DNA of 64,000 nucleotides from Nemania diffusa (Eukaryota; Ascomycota; Sordariomycetes; Xylariales; Xylariaceae): the NCBI GenBank assembly GCA_038501195.1, contig JBBPUQ010000006.1:1426001-1490000 (forward strand). Reading direction: 5' to 3'. Positions 49,501-62,618 of the stretch are shown here, one piece after another. Position 1 is the stretch's first letter. Each line of letters opens with the position of its first letter. Position numbers and translations under genes: made by a program. The notes under the pieces were generated by a model. It worked only from the letters and a program-made list of their open reading frames with translations. It made no database searches and was not told where the DNA came from.

Positions 49501-51719
49501 CTAAAAAGCAAATTAATAAACTTTATTTTAAACAAGCTGTTTTTATTAATTTTTATAAGCTTTAATAATAAAATTGTTACATTTTTGCAAAAAATTAATT
49601 TTAAGTTAAAAACTATAAAACTTATAATTAATTACAGTTTTATTTATATTTTGCTAAGTTTAACTTTTAAAAATTATATTTGCAACTTTATTAAATTTAT
49701 TATTTTTGATAGCTTTTTAATATTTAGCTGCTTATTTTAATAATTTAAACTTTAAAGCTAAATTATTAGTACTAACAATATAGCTATTTAGTTTTTAGTT
49801 TATAGTATAATAAGTTATATATTTAGTATATATAAAAATGTTATTATAGCATAAGCTAAATGTAACAAGTAAATAAAAGCTTTTATAATAAAAAAAAAAA
49901 TTTCGCTTAAAAATAAGTTAAATTTTTAAAAAATCGGTATAAATAGTTAAAAGCTAGTAAATATTTTATATAGCATATTAAACACAGCGTAAAAAATCAA
50001 GCATTAACAAAATATAAAAAAATATATAGCTTAACAATATTTAAGTTTTTTATTTAGCAGCAAAAACATTATTTCTACTTAATATATATAGCTATTTAAT
50101 ATATATAGCTATTTAAAAATAATATATTAAATATAACAAAAAACTTTTAAAATGTTATAAAATGTTATAATATTTAAATATTATATTTAATATATATAGC
50201 TGTTTTAATATATAAATAAAAATAGTATATAAATATTTAAAACATATTTATAAATATAATATATATAATTTATTATAAAAATTGTTTTTTTATTATTTGT
50301 TTTTTTTTATTTCTTCTTTTTTATTTTAATTAATTATTATACTTTTAATTTAAAATATAATATAATTACTTATTATTTATTAATACAAACTTTTTATATT
50401 TTTTAAATATTTATTAAAATAACAGCTTTATTTAAATTTATTTTTAAAAACTTTTTGAAAAAAAACCAAGTATAAATTAAACTAAAAAATATCAAAAAAA
50501 GTTTGTTAATTAACAGTAAAACAGTCAAAGTTTTTAAAACAGAATATATTATATATAAGTTATAAGTTTTACAATATTTTTAAGCTGATATAATAAATAG
50601 TTTAGCTATTTTTAATATAGTAAATAGCAATTGTTATATTATTACTTTATAAAATTATTTAAGTAATATAAACTAAATAACTAATAATATTTTTAAAGTT
50701 AATTTTATTAAAGCTATTTTTAAATATTAAATTTAAACTAAAAACTTAAATAGTATAAATTTAATTAATAAAAAAATAATAAAGCTATTATATTAAGTTG
50801 TATAATTTAAAACTAATTATTTCAAAAATGCTAAAATATTTTTTTCTGTTTAAGCTTTAAGTTATAAAAAAAAATAGCTTTTGTTATAAAGCTAGCAATT
50901 TTAGTTACTAAATATAATATTTTTAAAAATTTGCTTATTTTAAAGCTTCAAGTTATTATATATAACTTTTTTATTGCTAAAAATATATACTTAAATTTTT
51001 TGTTACTGCTATATAACTAATTTTTAGTAAATATTAAAAGCTTAATTATTTTAACTTTAAACTTTATTTTTATAAAATTTAAAAAATAAAAAATTTTAAA
51101 TATTTATTACATAAAGTATATTTTAAACTAAAACTTTTATGTTTTTATAAGTTTGTATTTAAGTTTTTTATTATTAAGTAGATTTTATTTAAATATAAAT
51201 AACTTTAATATTTAAACTTTAGCTTTAATATTAAAAAAACTCAAAAAATAAATATAATTTTTTTAAGCTTAATCAAAGTTGTATAAAAAAAATATTTAAA
51301 CTAATGCTGTTTTTTTTACTATTTAAAGTATATATTTTTATATTTTGCTACTATAATATAACTAATGTTATATAAATAAAAATAACTTAAATATTATATA
51401 TTTAAGTTTAATTTTTAAGTAAAATAAAAATATAAAAGCTTTAAATATTAGTTTTATATAATATTTTAATTAATTAAACTTTGTTAGCTTTTATAGCTAT
51501 ATAAACTAAACTATTAGTAATATTTATATAAAAAGCAAGTTTTACAACAGTATATATATATTTTTAAAGTTATAAAATTGTAAAAATAAAGCTGTATTTA
51601 CAGCATTTTTTTTAAAGTTGTATTAAAAGTTTTTAAAGCTATCGTTAATAAAAAAGCTTACTAAAGTTATTTTTTTTTTTTTTAAAAGTATTTTTATATA
51701 TAAATATTATTTTTGTTTT

Positions 51720-52060
51720 ATTTTTTAAATTTAAACTAAATATTTTTACAGCGATTTTTTTTTAAATTTAAACTAATTTTTGTTTTTTAATTTAGATTTA
51801 ACTTTTTTTTTAAGTTTAAACTGATTTTTTTTATTAAAATTAAAATTTACTTTATATTTAAATTTAAATTAATTTTCGCTTTTTAGTTTAAATTTAATTT
51901 TTTTTTTAAGTTTAAATTAATTTTTGTTTTTAAATTTAAATTAATTTTTTTTATTAAAATTAAAACTTATTTTATATTTAAATTCAAACTAATTTTTACT
52001 TTTAAATTTAAATTTAACTTTTTTTTTAAATTTAAACTAATTTTTATATTAAAATTTTTA
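51720..52060. repeat. Degenerate repeats of TTTAAATTTAAACTAATTTTT
   Basis: The core TTTAAACTAATTTTT or a variant recurs many times with TTTATTAAAATTAAAA spacers, at a higher-order spacing of about 120 bp. Confidence 0.55.
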
Positions 52061-54287
52061 TTTATTAACTTTTAAGATTTATTTCTATTATATATTAAAG
52101 TATTTATTTTAAAAAAAAGTTTTTAAATTAAAAATTAATTATATAATTTATTAGCAATATTTTTAATGCTTTTAAAACAACTGTTTTTAAATAGTTTTAT
52201 ATAAATTTTTATTTAATATTAATTAGTTATATTATTAAATTATTTAATTATTTAAACTGTTTAAAATAAATATAAATAATATTAATAAAAAAATACTATT
52301 TTATATATAGTTATATTAATTTAAAACTTTATATTTACGTTATATAAAAGTTTAAAAAAAAGTAGACTTTTTTTTTAATAAAACAATAGATTATAGTTTG
52401 TAATTGTTATTAATAAGCTTATATTAAACTAAACATATATATTTTTTAGTGTTTATAATATTTTGTGAATTTTTTATAACAATTTTTATTATTTTTATAA
52501 TATATAAACAAAATAGTTTTAATAAAACATAAAAATTAAAATATATAATAAATAGCTTTTAATATATAAATATATTTTGTTTTATTATAATAAAATAATT
52601 TTATTAAAACTAAAAAATTTACTAATTTATTTAATATATTTTTAAATTTATTTAATTATATTAAGTTTTAAAACTTTTGTTATTTTTTTAATAGTTTTAA
52701 TGTTTAGTTTTAGCTGCAACTTTAAATATTTATTTTTTTTAATATCGATTTTAATATAATAGTTTATTAAGTTTAATATTATTATTATTTTTTTATTTAA
52801 TATTTGTTAAATATATTTTTTATTAGTTTTAATATGTTGCTATTAATAATATAAAAACTTTTTAGTTGTTTATTTATTGTTTTAATAAAAATATATTTAT
52901 TTTTTCGCTAAAAATAAACTGTTAAAACTAAAAGTATTTAATATTTTAAATTTATATTTTTTAAACTTAAAATATTTAAACTATAAAAATAGCAACTTTT
53001 ATTTTTTTTAAAATTATAAACTTGTTAAAAAATAGCAAAATATGTTTTTTATTTGTTGCAAAAATTACTAGTATATTAAATTAAGCAGAAAATCTAACTA
53101 AAATAATTACAAAAATATTTTAAAAAATAATATAGTATTAAAATAATATTAAAAACTTTTAAATATAAATATTTTATTTATAAAATTTAATACTAAATAA
53201 AAAACTATAAAAAAGCAAATATAATATTTTTAAGCAATAAATAAGCAAATTTTATAATAAAATATGTTATATTATTACAAAAAAAAAGTATAAAATTAAA
53301 AATAAAAAAACAGAAGTAATTAAGTCGTTTATTTTGTTTAATATAGTTAGTTTGTAGTTTTAATATTTAATTTAGTTGAAATTATATAATTTTTTCAATA
53401 TATTGTAAAATTAAATAATATGTTATAATTTAAGCTATTTTTTTGCTATAATATTATTTAACATTTAAATATATTATTAAATTATATTTAAAGCTATAAA
53501 TTAATAAAATATTTAAAAAACTTTTAGTATATAAACGATCGATATTATTAGTTTTAACAGCGTTATTTATTATAAACTAACTAATAAAAAAATAACAACT
53601 GCTTAAATAATAATTAGTTTATATAGTTTTTTAATAAATAAACTATTAGTTTTAATATTTATTAAAAATGTAAAATTTAATAAAACTATTAAATTATTTA
53701 AAATAAACAAATAAGTTAGCAAATAGTTATTTCTGTTTATAAAAGCTGATTTTTTTAAATTAAAAAATAGTAATATAATATTTAGTATATATATAAAATC
53801 TATATTTATAAAACTTAATATATTTTAGTTTGTAATTTAATATTTTTATAAAATTTCTGTTTTATTTGATTTAAAAGTAGCTTTTAATAAAATATATTAG
53901 TTAATAAAATATAATATTTTAAAACTTTTTATAAATATAATAATAAAAATTAAAAAAACAATATATATATGTTATTGCTAAATTTAGCTAATATATAGCT
54001 TTAATATAAATTAACTAAAATATTAATTAAATATTAATTATTTTATTAATAAAATAATAAACTATATATATAAACTAAATATATAAATTAAAAAAAAGCT
54101 TAATATAAAAAAAGATTTTTCTAATATAAAAAAAAGCTTAAGTTTTTTTTAAAACAATTTTAGCTCGATTAAAGTTTTTAAGTATAAAACTGTATACTAA
54201 AAAAGTAAAAATATTAAATAGTAAATTTAACTTTAAATATTATTTAAAACTTAAAATAGTTTTATAATAAAACAGACTTTTTATAGT

Positions 54288-54410
54288 AAAACAGATTTTT
54301 ATAATAAATTTTTGTTTAAAACTTTTTATAAAAATAGACTTTTGCAACAAATTCTTAAAACAGGTCTTCAGAGCTGAGATCTTGCTAAAAATAGAAAATC
54401 AAGCCTCCAG
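54288..54410 (-). repeat. Right terminal inverted repeat of the 18-kb element
   Basis: Reverse complement partner of 36383-36505, ending AATCAAGCCTCCAG. Between it and the resumed gene lie AGACGTGAGG and AC. Confidence 0.85.
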
Positions 54411-54422
54411 AGACGTGAGGAC

Positions 54423-55583
54423 AACCTCGTGGGCCCCGTTATCAGCGCCATCTTCGCCGGCAACGGCGTCGTCGTCAAGGTCAGCGAGCAGACATGCTGG
54501 AGCGCCGCCTACTACGCCGGCATCGCGCGCGGCGCCCTCGCCGCCCACGGCCACGATCCGGCCCTCGTGCAGAGCGTCGTGTGCTGGCCGCAGACCGCCG
54601 GCCACCTCACGAGCCACCCGGGCATCGCGCACCTCACCTTCATCGGCAGCCGCCCCGTGTGCCACCACGTGGCCGCCAGCGCCGCGCGCAGCCTGACGCC
54701 CGTCGTCGCCGAGCTCGGCGGCAAGGACGCCGCCGTGGTCCTCGACTCGGCCGCGCGCGACCTCAAGCGCGTCGCCGAGATCCTGCTGCGCGGCACTTTT
54801 CAGGCCAGCGGCCAGAACTGCATCGGCATCGAGCGCGTCATCGCCACCCCTGCCGTCTACGACCCCCTCGTCACCATGCTCGCCCCCCGCGTGCGCGCCC
54901 TGCGGATGGGTCTCGACAAAGACGTTGGCGCCATGGTCTCCGACGCCTCCTTCTCGCGCCTCGAGGCCCTCATCGCGGACGCCGTGGCCCACGGCGCCAA
55001 GCTCCTCACCGGCGGGACCCGCTACGTGCATCCGGACCACCCTCACGGCTTCTACTTCACGCCCACGCTCCTCGTCGACGTCACGCCGGACATGGCCATC
55101 GCGCGCGAGGAGTGCTTCGGCCCCGTCATGACCATCCTACGCGCCCCCGACGCCACCGCCTCGACCGTCCTCGCGCTCGCCAACGCGCCCGCCTTCGGGC
55201 TCGGCGCCTCCGTCTACGGGCGCGAGTCCGATCCCGTGCTGCGCGCCGTCGTGCGCGGCGTGCGCGCGGGCGGCGTGGCGGTCAACGACTTCGCCGTCTT
55301 CTACGCCATCCAGCTGCCCTTCGGCGGCGTCGGCGGCTCGGGCTACGGCCGCTTCGCCGGCGCCGAGGGCCTGCGGGGGCTCTGCAATGCCAAGAGCGTG
55401 TGCGCGGACCGCCCCCTCGCCGCGGCGCTCGGCGTCCGCACCGCCATCCCCGCCCCCGTGCGCTACCCCGTTGCCGACCAGGAGCGTGGCTGGCGCTTCA
55501 CGCGCGGCGTTGTCGGGATCGGGTACGGGCTCACTCTCGCTGATAAGGCCTGGGCTCTGCTGGATCTGCTAAGGAATCTGTGA
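54423..55583 (+). CDS. MSC7-type aldehyde dehydrogenase, 3' part (interrupted)
   Basis: An open frame of 386 aa resumes in phase at AAC CTC GTG (NLVGPVISAIFAGN), directly following the 5' part in family alignments. It carries VKVSEQTCWSAAYYAG, VTFIGS-type TFIGSRPVCHHVA, the general-base segment VAELGGKDAA, the nucleophile Cys in SGQNCIGIERV, EECFGPVMTI and NDFAVFYAIQLPFGGVGGSGYGRFAGAEG, which is typical of this family. Both parts together make 618 codons, the normal length. No internal stop or frameshift exists. It has no start codon of its own near the junction. In the present arrangement it would need excision of the insert, a cryptic promoter, or is dead. Very GC-rich third positions contrast sharply with the insert. 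Confidence 0.87.
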   Translation, partial: NLVGPVISAIFAGNGVVVKVSEQTCWSAAYYAGIARGALAAHGHDPALVQSVVCWPQTAGHLTSHPGIAHLTFIGSRPVCHHVAASAARSLTPVVAELGGKDAAVVLDSAARDLKRVAEILLRGTFQASGQNCIGIERVIATPAVYDPLVTMLAPRVRALRMGLDKDVGAMVSDASFSRLEALIADAVAHGAKLLTGGTRYVHPDHPHGFYFTPTLLVDVTPDMAIAREECFGPVMTILRAPDATASTVLALANAPAFGLGASVYGRESDPVLRAVVRGVRAGGVAVNDFAVFYAIQLPFGGVGGSGYGRFAGAEGLRGLCNAKSVCADRPLAAALGVRTAIPAPVRYPVADQERGWRFTRGVVGIGYGLTLADKAWALLDLLRNL

Positions 55584-56435
55584 GCTGGCTTGCTGTTGCT
55601 GCCTGTGCTTGGCGGGTCGTTGTAGGTTTATATGTGCTTAGCGGCGGCTATTGTAGTGGGCATGAAGCTGAGGTGCGCTCGTATATAAGTTTACGAGTCC
55701 TGGGTCGGGTATATAGATAGATAGACCCGGAGAAGACACGATGGGCATATATAGTATACTATACTACCTTCATAATCATAATCAAATCGTTAATATCTAA
55801 CAAGCAAATGAACACTACTATTTCGGGAGTACCAGTGTTGGGCACATGGAGGGCACCTAAGTAAGGGTCAGGGATATCACTATCTCGTTTGGAATGTATT
55901 CGCGTACTGCAATCGTTTTTGTTTCCACCAAGATTCTTTTCCCCAGTCCTCCAGCTGGCTATTTCCGGAATGTTACTATCATTATATACTTCGTGGGGGG
56001 TAGTGTGCTGCGTAGCCTCAACTCGACAGCCCAGGTAGCCATCTAGCCGCACTCGCCTATAGTAGCCTCGCTTAAGCATCTGGTCGTTATAAAATCCGAT
56101 AAGCAACGGCCTAGATCTTAATAGACCAAAACAAGATATTTAGAAGCCGCTTTTACCGGGCTTCAGACTACTTAATGTAAAAAGCAAGTACTTAGCGTAT
56201 ACCTACCGACCTATTTGCTAAAACAGCCTTTCCTACAAAATGCTTACTCAGTAGGTACTACGTAGTACCATTGCCGTCTAACCCCTACTCCTCACCCTTG
56301 CACGGAATCGAACAGTTGCGCGTGTCCGTGTAAGATCGTCGTGCTCCTTGGTCGATGCCCGGCGAATCTATCTCGCGCCAACGGGTACCCTTTTCTTATT
56401 GGTTGCTGTGGCTGGAATGAGAGTGGTGACCGTTA
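55584..56435. other. Intergenic region after the split aldehyde dehydrogenase
   Basis: No supported gene. A minus-strand frame of 115 codons at 55759-56106 has no recognisable product. A GATA-type TAGATAGATAGA run lies near 55715. Confidence 0.45.
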
Positions 56436-56444
56436 GCTCTGACC

Positions 56445-56708
56445 AGGGCGGGCGCGCCAAAAAACCACACACCCTCCATACACTTAATAAAGCGTATAAA
56501 ACAGCAGATCTTTTGTAGTATATTACTTAGCAACCACATTAGTTCTGTACTGCATTAAATATATAAATATAATGCTTTTGCTTTTTTCTTATAAAAATAT
56601 ACCTTTAATAACTTTTTATGATTTTATTTGACTGTTTGGCTGGCCTTTGAAGTAGTAGAGTTTAGGTGTATAAAGAGGTGTGTGTGGTTTCTTGGCGCGC
56701 CGGCCCCT
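56445..56708. mobile_element. 264-bp MITE with TIRs and 9-bp target duplication
   Basis: Terminal repeats: left AGGGCGGGCGCGCCAA then AAAACCACACACC; right end reversed AGGGGCCGGCGCGCCAAG then AAACCACACACACC. Flanking direct repeats GCTCTGACC occur at 56436-56444 and 56709-56717. The interior is AT-rich and noncoding. A 9-bp duplication suggests Mutator-like (MULE) mobilisation; an 8-bp hAT-type duplication plus one chance base is the alternative. Its TIRs are unrelated to those of the 18-kb element. Confidence 0.85.
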
Positions 56709-56717
56709 GCTCTGACC

Positions 56718-57297
56718 GTAGCTACCCCAGATGCTGCCGAGAGGTTTTCAACGTAAGCGTTAGCAAAAATGACTGTCCCAGTTATTATGGACCTAATCGG
56801 AGCGAACCACCAAGATTTTCATAAACATGTTCTGATAATTGGGACAATCCTAGGTAATCCGTTACGACATGCTCTATCGCAGTATACTGCGCCTCATACG
56901 CCTTGGCAACCATGTTAAGCAGCGTAGAACATAGATCACCCCTGCAAGTCAAAACACCTACATATGTAGGTACAAACAACAGCCTCAGCAACAGGTATTA
57001 CTCTCTAGACATATATAATGGTTACTCATAGCTGCTACTCTTATGATCTATATGTATACTATCCTACACAAAAATCCACAATCAACATAGATCTACAGAG
57101 TATCTACGACTCAAATGGCTTGTATGTCCTCACGAGCACCTATCTAACATCCTGGGGATTACCTACACAGTTACTAACTAACTGGAAGCCAACGCCCATA
57201 TTGCCAACATCGATATTAGCAATGACACTGCAGGTAAGTATGCATGATTGGACTATAGCCAGTTTTCACTAACTTGGCTCACCTCCCGAAAATAGAC
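56718..57297. other. Upstream region of the two-TM hypothetical gene
   Basis: Probable promoter or 5' UTR. A splice-like GTAAGT at about 57234 and AAAATAG just before 57296 could add a short 5' exon to the next gene. A minus-strand 68-codon helical frame at 56785-56991 may be a gene remnant but is not recognisable. Confidence 0.4.
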
Positions 57298-58365
57298 ATG
57301 ACAATAAGTCCTACTTCCCACGCAGACCAAACAGCTAGAGCGACAGACCCTGCTGCAAGCACCAGCCTAGAGGCCAACCCAGCGCTTGCGACCGTCACCC
57401 CTACCTCAGACTTTGGTCAAGCCAACGAGACACCCGCTACTCCTGCTGAAGACCAAATCGCTTACGAGAAAGGGGTGGCTGCATCTGAAGTCGATGGCGC
57501 AACTCCAGTTCAATGTGGAGACACCAAGAGTCGCCTTGACCCAGCTCTCTATAGAGCAAACGCTGTCTATACCCAGGGAGTAACCCAGAGCGAGCAGGCC
57601 AAGGATCGACTTCACGCACTCAACCCCTATATGCATTCGACGGGTGATATGTGCAATAAGTTGAGCGAGACAGTAGCCGATGGAGCGGACGAGGTTCACT
57701 CTGCAGAAGTTAATGGAGAAGAAAAAACCATGTATGGTTGTGTGAACAGTAAGGAGGTGGACACCGTGATGAGGGAGATGCGTGTCTGTTTTGGTAACCA
57801 AGGGAGTGAACACGGTGGAGGCAAGTCTTCCTTTGTGGATGAAATTCCCCATGACCACGGTAACGGTGCCAACGGAGACTCGACTAGCCCTACCTTTGAC
57901 AATACTAGTACCGGTGTTAATGGAGGCCTAATTGGCCCTAGCCACGGCGGCAGCGAGTACGAAGTGAATGGAGGCCCAGCTAGCCGTGGGCATAGCGACG
58001 ACAGTAACGAGGTCAATGGAGTCCCGACTCGCCCTGCCCGTGATGAAGAGGCTGATTCGGTCGCCGAGGGGGGCCTCCACCCAGTTGAAGAGACTGGCGA
58101 TCCTTTTAAGCGCGCAATGCGTAAGCGACGTGTGTTTAACCTTACCTGCTGAATATTTTCCAACTTTAAAGTCTTAGCTTCCAAGGTGCTAATTGTGCTA
58201 TTAGTGATGATTACTAGTGGTATTCTTGCCGCTATTATCCTCATTACCGCGTCAGCCCTAAAGGCTGCTGGATACGCTTACCATGATATTCAATGGCCGA
58301 TTACCATCGAGGTTATGATAACCACTATTCTGCTCTCGCCGGGGATCCTTAATGCTATTGCTTAG
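57298..58365 (+). CDS. Hypothetical protein: disordered N-terminus, two C-terminal TM helices
   Basis: Exons 57298-58120 and 58178-58365 (my model), with a 57-nt intron (GTAAGC, CTGAAT branch-like, TAG); 336 aa. The unspliced frame stops at TGA 58150-58152, but splicing removes it and continues in phase to TAG at 58363-58365. Residues 1-270 are polar, rich in Thr/Ala/Asp/Asn/Gly with repeated VNGG/VNG(E/V)-containing segments (SEYEVNGGP, SNEVNGVP). A basic patch KRAMR precedes TM1 (VLIVLLVMITSGILAAIILI), then a short loop, then TM2 (ITIEVMITTILLSPGILNAI). This suggests a C-terminally anchored membrane protein with a long soluble tail. I do not recognise the family. Alternative start: an upstream exon ending near 57233. 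Confidence 0.55.
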
Positions 58366-58945
58366 TTAACAGCGATGGCGACAAATCCAGCAGCTATAAT
58401 CTATGTAGCCTAGGTATCGAGCATTTTTGTTTTCCCAAGCGAGCTTGGTATGTGTCCTCCTGGCGTATGACCGAATGTTATCTGTCGTGCGATACGATAA
58501 GATAAGATAAGGTCTGCGCACAGGCACACACGACTGTACTTATATTACCTTTGTCCGACTAGGTTCTAGTCGTCCCTTTTAGCACACTGTCTCTTTAACT
58601 GTACAAGTAGAGTAACGGGGTTTCTTGTACCCAATAAAACAATAATATTCGTCTCGCATAGCACTATATGAGAACTCCCTAAGGTATGTTACCTACTCTA
58701 CTTGAAAGTCACGGAGCCGAAATGGCACTTAATGAGATAACAGTGATTACCTAAACCTCTTTGAGTACGTACATACGAAGAGCCACCAACAGCTACAGCG
58801 ATAATACTGTTTGTAGTACGATAATTTTTTATATAGTTAAAGCATTTACTCATTATAATTGTTTTATTTGTAATAGTTATTATCGCAAGCAGCCCTCCTT
58901 AGTAGACGTAACATGATGTATCATAGCAAAAGGTACAGCGAGAAA
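58366..58945. other. Convergent intergenic region with a GATAA triplet
   Basis: Contains GATAAGATAAGATAAGG near 58497-58512, three GATA-factor-type cores at 5-bp steps, plus AT-rich DNA before the SMC5 stop. Nothing else seen. Confidence 0.45.

Positions 58946-62618
<3,673 letters not shown>

Larger units (their letters stand above)
36375..54420. mobile_element. 18-kb AT-rich element with terminal inverted repeats inside the aldehyde dehydrogenase gene
   Basis: The element is bounded by inverted repeats (36383-36424 against 54369-54410, 40 of 42 bases matching; similarity continues to about 36505 and 54288). The outermost 8-10 bases on each side match poorly. AC at 36373-36374 and 54421-54422 is a candidate 2-bp target duplication. 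GC was 80 of 480 bases (about 17%) in eight hand-counted lines, against a GC-rich host gene. No ORF of 60 codons or more lies between about 38155 and 54380, so any transposase is erased or was never present. Candidate classes: a mutated large TIR DNA transposon, a Polinton/Maverick-size element, or a non-autonomous cargo element. The class cannot be told from this sequence. Centromere, NUMT and intron readings are disfavoured (see rejected items). Confidence 0.8.

Noticed and set aside
36375..54420. AT-rich block as a regional centromere
   Set aside because: It has inverted-repeat ends, sits exactly between two codons of one gene, and is short for a filamentous ascomycete centromere. Centromere function would need CenH3 data.
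36375..54420. AT-rich block as a giant spliceosomal intron or mitochondrial DNA insert
   Set aside because: There is no GT donor or AG acceptor at the codon junction, no mitochondrial genes, and GC is far below usual mitochondrial values; TIRs argue for a mobile element.
54399..55046. Minus-strand 215-codon frame and plus-strand 349-codon frame over the aldehyde dehydrogenase
   Set aside because: They are shadows caused by very GC-rich codon third positions; the real frame carries all family motifs.
56285..56370. tRNA-like B box (GTTCGATTCC on the minus strand)
   Set aside because: No matching A box, acceptor stem or anticodon arm could be drawn at proper spacing.
58150..58152. TGA readthrough joining the hypothetical protein to its TM tail
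   Set aside because: A normal in-phase 57-nt intron removes the stop, so recoding is unnecessary.
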